DNA of 59,704 nt, taken from NCBI RefSeq assembly GCF_020251205.1, contig NZ_JAIWYX010000020.1, positions 1 to 59,704 of the forward strand. Reading direction: 5' to 3'. Both the position numbers and the translations under genes were made by a program. Under the pieces are notes generated by a model. That model ran no database searches and had not been told where the DNA came from. It saw only the letters and a program-made list of their open reading frames with translations. This document shows, piece by piece, positions 33,778 through 41,226 of this stretch. Source of the stretch: Arthrobacter sp. M4. GTDB taxonomy: Bacteria > Actinomycetota > Actinomycetes > Actinomycetales > Micrococcaceae. How positions within the stretch are numbered: the stretch's first letter is position 1; each line of letters begins with the position of its first letter.

Positions 33778-34302
33778 CTAGAACATCCAAGGCATGGGGT
33801 CGTGGTTGAAGTCCCGGAACGCCCCGAACTTCCCGGAGTTGAAAGCCAGCGGCTCACCATCCCGGAACCGCGAGGAGACAACTTCCCCGAAGAACACCTG
33901 GTGGTCGCCGATGTCGTACTGGTGCGCCACACGGCACTCTGCCTGGGCGAGGGCGCCGGCAATAACCGGCAGCCCGCCCTCAGTGGTATCGAACGCACCG
34001 GCCTCGAAGCGGGCCCCGCCACGCACTGCGAATTGCCGGGCCACGGCTTCCTGCTTCACGCCCAGAATCGAGATGGCGAAGCTGCCACTAGCCAACAAAG
34101 CATCCCCGGTCCTGGTGTTGAAGTTCAGCGAGATCATGAGGATCGGCGGTTCCAGGCTGATGGACGTGAGCGAGTTGATCGTCATGCCGAACTGTTCGCC
34201 TTCGTGCTGGGTGGTCACCACCGCCACGCCGGTAAGGAACCGACCCATCGTCCGGCGCATGGCCATACCGTCTGGCCGCGCGAAAATGGCGGGAACGGCC
34301 AT
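33778..34302 (-). CDS. Flavin reductase, HpaC-type component of a two-component monooxygenase
   Basis: 174 residues, the standard length. FMN/FAD-binding pattern: RRTMGRFLTGVAVVTT, GMTINSLTSISLEPPILM, FNTRTGDALLASGSFAISILG (a region near 75-95), and GDHQVFFGEV. It supplies FADH2 or FMNH2 from NAD(P)H to the HpaB-type oxygenase two genes upstream. The start at 34302 lies one base after the cupin stop. Last gene of the 39072-33778 operon. Confidence 0.9.
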   Translation of the reverse strand: MAVPAIFARPDGMAMRRTMGRFLTGVAVVTTQHEGEQFGMTINSLTSISLEPPILMISLNFNTRTGDALLASGSFAISILGVKQEAVARQFAVRGGARFEAGAFDTTEGGLPVIAGALAQAECRVAHQYDIGDHQVFFGEVVSSRFRDGEPLAFNSGKFGAFRDFNHDPMPWMF

Positions 34303-34303
34303 G

Positions 34304-34660
34304 TCACTCACCGTCTTTCTGGTAGTAGCGGACCTCGAACATCTTGGCCCCTTCCTCAGAAATCCAGGGGCCGTGCTCCATTCCCGGCGGTCGGGTGGCC
34401 CAATCACCGGCGCGGAATGTCTTTCCGAGTCGCTGGTCCACAAAGGAGCCTTCGAAAATGAACACCTCTTCCCAGAAATCATGTCGCAAGGCCCCATTGG
34501 GAGAAGTATCGGTCCCCGGCTCAAACTTGAGAATGCGCGTCACTGCATCGCTGGCACTGTCCCGGGCAAGAATGGCCTCGGACAAGCCTTCGATATGCGG
34601 CACGCATGGCGCGAACTCCACGGACGAAATAGGCGTGAATTCAAATTCCTGCTTTGCCAC
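34304..34660 (-). CDS. Cupin domain protein (ChrR-like)
   Basis: 118 residues from GTG. One cupin domain: FEPGTDTSPNGALRHDFWEEVFIFEGSF carries motif 1 with a single His and Glu (about 48-75), and WATRPPGMEHGPWIS is motif 2. It resembles small cupins such as ChrR-type or dihydroxyacetophenone-dioxygenase-like proteins. Placed between the oxygenase and reductase genes, it may act on the hydroxylated product, possibly in ring cleavage (inference). GGAGGGAT upstream supports the GTG. Confidence 0.8.
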   Translation of the reverse strand: MAKQEFEFTPISSVEFAPCVPHIEGLSEAILARDSASDAVTRILKFEPGTDTSPNGALRHDFWEEVFIFEGSFVDQRLGKTFRAGDWATRPPGMEHGPWISEEGAKMFEVRYYQKDGE

Positions 34661-34665
34661 TGGGC

Positions 34666-36135
34666 TTATCCCTCCTCGGAAACGCGTCCGTCAACCGTGT
34701 ACCCGGCCAGGAATTCGTCCAGTTCGGCCACCTGGGCCTCGTAACCGTAATTGCGGTACGTGTAAACACCCTTGACCACGAATGGCGCACCCGCATAAAA
34801 GAGCTCGTATTGCTGGTGTCGGCCGGCAAACTCGGAACCGATAATGTCCCAAGCCAGGCGGAACAGCTTGATCCTCTCCTCACTGGGGACGCCCGGCGAG
34901 GCGATGTACCGCTCCACGTCGGGCGCCGTCGTCGGGCTTTTCATGTCCGCTACGCCGGACGGAAGTTGCAGGACGCCGCCGCCCACCAGGTCACGGAGGA
35001 TCTGCATGGCGCGAGGGTAGGTCTCCGACTGCAGGCCCATGGCGCCATACAAAGAACGCTTGCCAGGAACGAACATGCCGGAGGAGTCGGGCTCGGCAGT
35101 GTATTCGGCGGCGAGGAGCGCGGACTCCACGGAAGACACAATCGCGGCGAGCTCCCCGAGCTTCTCCTGGACGCCGGGGATCTTGTCCGTGCCGTTGACC
35201 TGCGTGACCTTCCGTGCCACGGCCGCGATGAACTGCAGCTTGGTGGTGAAGCGGGTCTGGGCCTGCCAGTTGCCCAGCGCGTGGGCGCCGGTGTCGAAGA
35301 ACTGGCGCCGCAGAGCGTCGATGTCGCGATCGATGAACACACGGTCCCAGGGGACCAGCACGTCGTCGAAAATCACCAGCGCATCCGGCTCGTCGTAGCG
35401 GGTAGTGAGCGGGTAGTCGAACTCGCTGGAGGTTTCCGGTCCGTACGGCCGGCGGCACAGGAACTTGAGGCCCTTCGTGGCGGCCGGCAGCGCGAAGCTG
35501 ATGGCGAAGTCCACATCGTCCGGACCGAGCGGCTTGATGCAGGTCACGAAGACCTCGTCCGCGATGGCTGCTCCCGTGGCGAGCATCTGCGAGCCGCGGA
35601 CAATCAGCCCCTCTTCCGTTTCCCGGACCACGCCGACCTGAAGGAAGTCGCCTTCCCAGCCGGACGCCGTCGTCGCGCGGGAAACCTGCGGCGGGATGAT
35701 CGCGTAGGAGACGTAAAGGCTCTCGCGCAGGATCCGCTGGTAGTAGCGGGTGATGTTGCCCGCAAAGTCGTGCTCGGCGTTCTCAAAAACCTCCGGGTGC
35801 GCGGCAAAGGCCGCGAAGAAAGTTCCAACGTGGTCGGGGCTGCGGCCCACCCAGCCGTGGGTGTGCTTTGACCAGCGTTCGACGGCGGCTCGGCGGTTCC
35901 GCAGTTCCTCACGGGAGCGCGGGATGCTGAAGACCAGGTTGGCAGGCCCGTCGATTTCCTTGCTGTGGTACTGCATACCGTTGCTGGGGTCCGCGGCGAT
36001 GTCAAAAAGCTCGGCGATGGTGCCCGCGACATTGCGGAAAGCCGGGTGCTCGGCGACGTTGCCCACCGCCTCACCGTCGATCAGGACAGTCCGCCCATCA
36101 TTGAGCGTCTTGATGTACTCTTCCCCGGTCCTCAT
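34666..36135 (-). CDS. 4-hydroxyphenylacetate 3-monooxygenase family oxygenase (HpaB-like)
   Basis: 489 residues, the usual HpaB size. Flavin-dependent acyl-CoA-dehydrogenase-like fold: RTGEEYIKTLNDGR at the N-terminus is the family opener, FSIPRSREELRNRR, FDDVLVPWDRVFI, and the C-terminal YTYRNYGYEAQVAE. It hydroxylates an aromatic or N-heteroaromatic ring with reduced flavin from the HpaC-type reductase two genes downstream. HpaB relatives act on phenols, chlorophenols and pyrrole-2-carboxylate, so the substrate is open. ATGA overlap couples it to the DUF2848 gene. Confidence 0.88.
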   Translation of the reverse strand: MRTGEEYIKTLNDGRTVLIDGEAVGNVAEHPAFRNVAGTIAELFDIAADPSNGMQYHSKEIDGPANLVFSIPRSREELRNRRAAVERWSKHTHGWVGRSPDHVGTFFAAFAAHPEVFENAEHDFAGNITRYYQRILRESLYVSYAIIPPQVSRATTASGWEGDFLQVGVVRETEEGLIVRGSQMLATGAAIADEVFVTCIKPLGPDDVDFAISFALPAATKGLKFLCRRPYGPETSSEFDYPLTTRYDEPDALVIFDDVLVPWDRVFIDRDIDALRRQFFDTGAHALGNWQAQTRFTTKLQFIAAVARKVTQVNGTDKIPGVQEKLGELAAIVSSVESALLAAEYTAEPDSSGMFVPGKRSLYGAMGLQSETYPRAMQILRDLVGGGVLQLPSGVADMKSPTTAPDVERYIASPGVPSEERIKLFRLAWDIIGSEFAGRHQQYELFYAGAPFVVKGVYTYRNYGYEAQVAELDEFLAGYTVDGRVSEEG

Positions 36136-36830
36136 GACTCGTTTCCCTTCGTGATGGTGTACGTGTGGTCTATTGCGGTGCCGTCCGGGAAGGACAACTC
36201 CAGGCGCCAATTGGCGCCGTAGTGGAAAGTGCCGCCGATGAGCGGGAGCGTCCCGCCAAGGCAAACAAAGTCGCGGTCGCCAAGCGCTGTGCGGTCCAAG
36301 AGAAGCCCGACGACGTCAGCCGGCGTCCGCAGTCCGTCAAGCGTGCCCTCCTGGTACAGGCGGCCGTCAACCCAGGAGCGCGCGCGGCATTCATCCAGCG
36401 AGAGCGCAGCGAGGTCCGGCACCCGGACGACGGTTCCTGCGGTCGGTTTGGGGCAGGCGCGCTTCGAGTCGCCGATGTCGACGGTCTCCAGGCGGCGGTC
36501 GGTGTGGTCTGATGCGATGCCCAGGTAGAAGCGGCCTTTGTGGCGGACATAAAGTGGCTCGATTTCGCCGGAAGTCTCATCTCCAATGATAGAAAACGTC
36601 CCCGAAGTGCTGACAGAGCCGCTAGCCACTGGATAGAACATGGGCACTTCCGGTGGCGGTGCGACGCCGATGGCTGCGAGCTCGTCAATGTGGTGCTGGA
36701 CCGCGGCGACGTCGCGGCCCGTGTAACCGGCGACGACGGCGGCGAAGTCGGTGAGCTCGATGGTCTCCCCGGTTTCTCTTCCGCCAGGTCCGACGACGTC
36801 GAACCTCAGCGTTTGGGTGGTGGTTTGCAA
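36132..36830 (-). CDS. DUF2848 family protein
   Basis: 232 residues, recognised as DUF2848 by HHIDELAAIGVAPPPEVPMFYPV, SDHTDRRLETVDIGDSKRACPKP and FVCLGGTLPLIGG (regions near 45-70, 105-128, 195-207). Function is not established; overall pattern recalls fumarylacetoacetate-hydrolase-like folds, but that is weak. The TTG start at 36830 has GGAGA 6 bases upstream. It is coupled to HpaB downstream, and these genes sit between the amidase and oxygenase, which suggests an enzyme of the same pathway. Confidence 0.78.
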   Translation of the reverse strand: MQTTTQTLRFDVVGPGGRETGETIELTDFAAVVAGYTGRDVAAVQHHIDELAAIGVAPPPEVPMFYPVASGSVSTSGTFSIIGDETSGEIEPLYVRHKGRFYLGIASDHTDRRLETVDIGDSKRACPKPTAGTVVRVPDLAALSLDECRARSWVDGRLYQEGTLDGLRTPADVVGLLLDRTALGDRDFVCLGGTLPLIGGTFHYGANWRLELSFPDGTAIDHTYTITKGNES

Positions 36831-36877
36831 GTGAATCTCCGTTTCGGATTTAGTCGGCGGCGTTTAGCGGGCGGCGT

Positions 36878-37672
36878 TCAATGGGTAAGGCCCGCGTAGT
36901 CGGCCAGCCGGTCGGCGATGACGGGGAACTCATGCCGGGTGGTTTGGATAAGGCCAGGATCGATGGTGGCGCGAAGCACCTCTTCTGAAGTGCCTGCTTC
37001 GGCAACAAGGCGCCCGGACGGGTCTACGATGCGGCTGGTGCCGCCGAGTTCCACGCCTTCCTGGACGCCTGCGGCATTGCAGGCGAGGACAAACACCTGA
37101 TGCTCCACCGCACGCGCGGAGGTCAGCAGGCGCCAGTGCTCGCGCCGCGCCGCCGGCCAGGCGGCGGGAACGACGACGATCTCCGCGCCGCGCACACTCA
37201 ACTCCGACCAGAGGCCGGGAAAGCGCAGGTCGTAACAGGTGATTCCGGCCATCTGGCCAAACGGAGTCCCGGCCACAGGCAGAGATGATCCGGGAGTGAG
37301 CAGCTCGGCCTCGAGGGACTTGTAGCCGAACACGTGCAGCTTGGAATAGCGGTGCGCCACGTTTCCCCGCGGATCAATGAGGACTGAGGTGTTCCGCAGT
37401 TCCTCCCCGCCAACGCGCTCAACGATGCTGCCAACGTGAATGTAGGCGCCCAGCTCGCGTGCGACTGCGGCACACATGGCGACGGTCCCGCCGTCGACGC
37501 CTTCAGCCAGGTGGGGGTACTGCGCGAAGTGGAAGTAGCCCGCGCTCCACAACTCGGGCAGGACAACAAGGTCCGCACCGCTCTGCTGGCGGAGGAGGTA
37601 TTCGGCGCGGTCGATGCGCTGCGATTGGGTCTCGTTGTCCGGGCTTGAAAGCTGGACGAGGGCGATATCCAT
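36878..37672 (-). CDS. Carbon-nitrogen hydrolase (nitrilase/omega-amidase family)
   Basis: 264 residues. The catalytic triad is complete: E in VVLPELWSAG (about 40), K in RYSKLHVFG (about 110), C in GITCYDLRFPGLW (about 143). The size and DLRFP context fit omega-amidase or N-carbamoyl/formyl amide hydrolases more than true nitrilases. ATG at 37672 has AGGAGC upstream; 11 extra upstream codons are not needed. In the operon it would release ammonia or an amine from an amide after ring opening (inference). Confidence 0.88.
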   Translation of the reverse strand: MDIALVQLSSPDNETQSQRIDRAEYLLRQQSGADLVVLPELWSAGYFHFAQYPHLAEGVDGGTVAMCAAVARELGAYIHVGSIVERVGGEELRNTSVLIDPRGNVAHRYSKLHVFGYKSLEAELLTPGSSLPVAGTPFGQMAGITCYDLRFPGLWSELSVRGAEIVVVPAAWPAARREHWRLLTSARAVEHQVFVLACNAAGVQEGVELGGTSRIVDPSGRLVAEAGTSEEVLRATIDPGLIQTTRHEFPVIADRLADYAGLTH

Positions 37673-37701
37673 TGTTGCTCCTAGTCGTTCGCTGCTTGCC
37701 A

Positions 37702-39072
37702 TCACTTGACCGCCTCGCGGCTTTCCGTAACCGTGCGAACGACGTCCAGGTCGCTGAGGCGGATGTCGCGGGTCTCCTTGGCACAGGCCACGGAAATGAT
37801 CGAAATGACGCCCATGGCTACCAGGTAGATCGCGATGGCTTGGCCTGTTCCGAATGCCTGGTAGAGGGCCAGGGCGATGATCGGCGAGAGCGATCCGGCA
37901 ATGAGCGAGGCAGCGTTGTAGGCCACGGACGTGCCGCTGTAGCGGACGTCGGTGGGGAATAGTTCAGAGAAGAAGGCACCAATAACGGAGCTGTAAGCGG
38001 CGAAGATCAGCAAGCCACCAACCGCGGCCAGGACGATCATCACGGGCTGCCTCGTATCCAGCAGAGCAAAGAACGCGAAGCCCCACACCACCGTGGCAAC
38101 GGAGGCACCGATCATCATCGGCTTGCGGCCAATCCGGTCCGCGAAGATGGCCATTAGCGGAATGGCGACTACGGCCACGCCTTGGCCGATCATCACGGCG
38201 TTGAGGCCGGTCTGGCGATCAAGCTTAAGGATCTCCGTGACGTACGTGATGATGAACAGCGAGTAAATGTAGAAGCCAGCATTTTCGCCCATTCGGCTGC
38301 CTGCCGCGATGAGGATTTCGCGCCAATTCCGGCGGAACAACAGCGCCAGGGGAAGTTTGGCACTCTTCGCATGGTCGGCGTCTGCCTTTGCCTGGGCGGC
38401 CTGGAACAACGGGGTCTCCTGGACGTAAAGCCGCAGGACCAGTCCAATGATCACCAAGAGCGCGGACAGTCCGAAGGCGATCCGCCAACCCCAGGCAAGG
38501 AACTCCGACTGGGGCATGACGGCGGACATCACTGCCAGCACTCCAGCAGCCATAAGGTTCCCGAGGGGCGGGCCCACGTTTGGCCAGGACGCCCAGAAGG
38601 CTCGTTTGCTGCTGTTGTCGCTGTATTCGGATACAAGCAGGACGGCGCCGCCCCATTCGCCGCCCAAGGCGAAACCCTGGATGAGGCGCAGGAGCAGCAG
38701 GATAAGTGGCGCGGCCATCCCGATGACGGCGTACGGCGGGATGAAGGCGATCAAAGCCGTGGCAACGCCCATAAGCAGCAAGCTCGCAACCAGCGTGCTC
38801 TTCCTGCCGTGGCGGTCGCCGAGGTGTCCGAGGACCAGGGCACCGAGCGGACGCGCAACGAAGCCGGCTGCGAAGGTGCCCAGCGCCAGCATGGTGCTGA
38901 CGAAGGGATCGGCGGTGGGAAAGTACAGCTTGTTGAAAACAAGGGCGGCGGCTGTTCCGTAGAGGAAGAAGTCGTACCACTCCACTGTGGTACCGGCAAG
39001 GCTGGAAGCGGCGACGGCGGGAAGGCTGGTGTGCTTCCGCAGTCCGGCCTCCTGCCGGGTCAGGTTGCTCAT
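37702..39072 (-). CDS. MFS transporter, metabolite:H+ symporter (MHS) family
   Basis: 456 residues, twelve helices. MHS signature GTTVEWYDFFLYGTAA (about 27-42), then GDRHGRKSTL after helix 2 and RLIQGFALGGEWGGAVLLVSEY (region near 127-150) for helix 4. It is the probable importer for the substrate of the monooxygenase operon and its first gene, with GAGGA upstream of the ATG. The regulator of this operon is not in the window. Confidence 0.88.
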   Translation of the reverse strand: MSNLTRQEAGLRKHTSLPAVAASSLAGTTVEWYDFFLYGTAAALVFNKLYFPTADPFVSTMLALGTFAAGFVARPLGALVLGHLGDRHGRKSTLVASLLLMGVATALIAFIPPYAVIGMAAPLILLLLRLIQGFALGGEWGGAVLLVSEYSDNSSKRAFWASWPNVGPPLGNLMAAGVLAVMSAVMPQSEFLAWGWRIAFGLSALLVIIGLVLRLYVQETPLFQAAQAKADADHAKSAKLPLALLFRRNWREILIAAGSRMGENAGFYIYSLFIITYVTEILKLDRQTGLNAVMIGQGVAVVAIPLMAIFADRIGRKPMMIGASVATVVWGFAFFALLDTRQPVMIVLAAVGGLLIFAAYSSVIGAFFSELFPTDVRYSGTSVAYNAASLIAGSLSPIIALALYQAFGTGQAIAIYLVAMGVISIISVACAKETRDIRLSDLDVVRTVTESREAVK

Positions 39073-39150
39073 TGGGGGTCCTCACGTTGGACGAATTTCG
39101 CTGGACTGATGGCTGCCCGCGCCAATGCGGGAAGCTCTCCGGAGGTCTGT

Positions 39151-39180
39151 ACTCAAACTGTACGCGAACTGTATACAACA
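39151..39180 (-). promoter_or_regulatory. GTATAC-centred site upstream of the monooxygenase operon
   Basis: CTGTATACAA at 39169-39178 resembles a GntR-type operator, and TGTAC repeats lie next to it at 39159-39162. On the minus strand TGGACA-18 bases-TACAGT could be a promoter covering the palindrome. Position about 80-100 bases before the transporter start. Tentative. Confidence 0.35.
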
Positions 39181-39224
39181 TGTCCACAGCAAATTTAGGC
39201 GTGAGAGGATAAAGCAGGCATTAA

Positions 39225-39265
39225 CTAGGGTTCAGCCCTCAGCAGCTAGGGTTCAGCCCTCAGCA
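39225..39265. repeat. 21-bp tandem duplication carrying a stop codon
   Basis: CTAGGGTTCAGCCCTCAGCA occurs at 39225-39244 and 39246-39265, period 21. On the minus strand each copy contains the in-frame GCTGAGGGCTGA, so the last residues and stop of the ABC transporter gene are duplicated. Confidence 0.85.
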
Positions 39266-41226
39266 ACCGGGGCCGCGAACTGGGCTTCATACAGCCGGGC
39301 ATAAGCTCCGCCGGCGGCCAGCAGTTCGCTATGGTTCCCCTGCTCCACGATTTGCCCGGACTCCATCACAAGAATGAGATCAGCATCCCGAATGGTGGAC
39401 AAGCGGTGGGCGATGACAAAGCTGGTCCGGTCCGAACGGAGGGCGCGCATAGCCTGCTGGACCAGCAGCTCGGTACGGGTGTCCACTGAGCTGGTTGCCT
39501 CGTCCAGGATCAACACCGATGGCCGGGACAGGAAAGCCCGGGCGATGGTCAGAAGCTGCTTCTCCCCCGCGCTCACGTTGCCGCCCTCGTCGTCGAGCAC
39601 GGTGTCATAGCCCTCGGGCAAGGAGTGGACAAAACGGTCAACGTACGTTGCCTGGGCCGAGTCCAGGATCTCGAGCTCGGAAGCTTCCGGCCGGCCGTAC
39701 GCGATGTTGTCCCGGATGGTCCCGCCGAACAGCCACGTATCCTGCAGCACCATGCCCATCCGCGAGCGGAGCTCCTGGCGCGACATCGTGGCGATGTCCA
39801 CGCCGTCCAAGGTGATGCGACCGGCGTCGAGCTCGTAGAAGCGCATCATGAGGTTCACCAATGTGGTCTTGCCCGCGCCTGTCGGTCCCACGATGGCGAT
39901 GCTCTGCCCCGGCTCGGCCACCAGGCTTAGGTCCGTGATGAGCGGCTTGTCCGGCAAGTATCGGAAGGACACGTTTTCGAACACCAGCCGGCCCCGCTTT
40001 GCCGTAGGGGCCGCGCCCGGAGTGGGTTCCGCACTTTCCTCTTCCGTGTCCAGCAGCTCAAAGACGCGCTCCGCGGAGGCAACACCGGACTGAAGCAGGT
40101 TCGCCATGGATCCGAGCTGCGCCAGCGGCATGGTGAACTGCCGGGAGTATTGGATGAACGCCTGCACGTCTCCCAGCTGCATGGCTCCGGAGGCAACCTG
40201 CAGGCCGCCCACCACGGCGATGCCCACGTACACCAGGTTTCCAATGAAGTTCATCGCCGGCATGATGAGGCCGCTGACGAACTGTGCCCCGAAGCTGGCA
40301 TTGAACAGTTCGGCGTTCTTGGCACGGAACCGCTCCTGCACCTCGCGCTGGCGGCCGAAGACCTTCACCAGGGCATGCCCCGTGAAGGTTTCTTCAATTT
40401 GTCCGTTCAGTTCGCCGGTGTTCCGCCACTGCGCCACAAAAAGTTTCTGCGAGCGCTTGGCGATCAGCATGGTAGTCGCGAGGGTCAACGGCACCGTGAC
40501 GATGGCGATCAGGGCCAGTAGCGGCGACAGCAGCACCATCATGACCAGCACACCCACCACGGTGAGCAGGGAAGACACCGCCTGGCTGATGGACTGCTGG
40601 AGGCTTTGGGAGATGTTGTCGACGTCGTTGGTCACCCGGCTGAGCAGTTCGCCGCGCTGGATGGAGTCGAAATACCGCAGCGGCAGCCGGTGGATTTTCG
40701 CCTCGATGCGCTCCCGAAGCCCATACACTGTCCGCTGCACAATGCCATTGAGCACATACGCCTGCATCCATCCGAACGCCGCGGCCAGGACGTAAATGAC
40801 CAACGTCCACAGCAGGATCGAAGACAACGCCGCGAAGTCGATGCCGTGGCCGGGCGTGAGGGTCATGGCTCCGAGCATGTCGGCTTGGGCGTCCTGGCCG
40901 GAGGCGCGCAAGCGTGCGATTACGTCGGCTTTGCTGACGCCTTCCGGCAGTTGTTTGGAGACGACGCCGGAGAAGATGATGTTGGTTCCCTCGCCCAGTA
41001 GCCGCGGGCCGATGACGGAGAGCGTGACGCTTGCCACCGCCAGGATCAGGACAAGCAGAAGCGCCAGCCGCTCAGGCCGGAGGGTGCCCAGCAAGCGTCG
41101 CGCCGACACCGAGAAGTTCAGTGCTTTTTCCGCTGGAACGTTCATGCCCGCGAAGGGTCCGCCCCTGCCAGGTCCCATCGGCGGCCGCTGCATCCTGCCC
41201 GGAGAGGTGCTGGTCGGGGTGCTCAT
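39253..41226 (-). CDS. ABC exporter, fused permease/ATPase (second half of a heterodimer)
   Basis: 657 residues: a Pro/Gly-rich N-terminal tail of about 40 residues, six membrane helices (to about 380), then the nucleotide-binding domain. Walker A GPTGAGKTT and Walker B VLILDEATS with catalytic Glu are intact, but the signature is NVSAGEKQ instead of LSGGQ. It pairs with the upstream half-transporter (ATGA overlap), whose Walker B lacks the Glu. Exports a lipid, drug or peptide; substrate unknown. The stop lies in the second copy of a 21-bp duplication. Confidence 0.9.
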   Translation of the reverse strand: MSTPTSTSPGRMQRPPMGPGRGGPFAGMNVPAEKALNFSVSARRLLGTLRPERLALLLVLILAVASVTLSVIGPRLLGEGTNIIFSGVVSKQLPEGVSKADVIARLRASGQDAQADMLGAMTLTPGHGIDFAALSSILLWTLVIYVLAAAFGWMQAYVLNGIVQRTVYGLRERIEAKIHRLPLRYFDSIQRGELLSRVTNDVDNISQSLQQSISQAVSSLLTVVGVLVMMVLLSPLLALIAIVTVPLTLATTMLIAKRSQKLFVAQWRNTGELNGQIEETFTGHALVKVFGRQREVQERFRAKNAELFNASFGAQFVSGLIMPAMNFIGNLVYVGIAVVGGLQVASGAMQLGDVQAFIQYSRQFTMPLAQLGSMANLLQSGVASAERVFELLDTEEESAEPTPGAAPTAKRGRLVFENVSFRYLPDKPLITDLSLVAEPGQSIAIVGPTGAGKTTLVNLMMRFYELDAGRITLDGVDIATMSRQELRSRMGMVLQDTWLFGGTIRDNIAYGRPEASELEILDSAQATYVDRFVHSLPEGYDTVLDDEGGNVSAGEKQLLTIARAFLSRPSVLILDEATSSVDTRTELLVQQAMRALRSDRTSFVIAHRLSTIRDADLILVMESGQIVEQGNHSELLAAGGAYARLYEAQFAAPVAEG

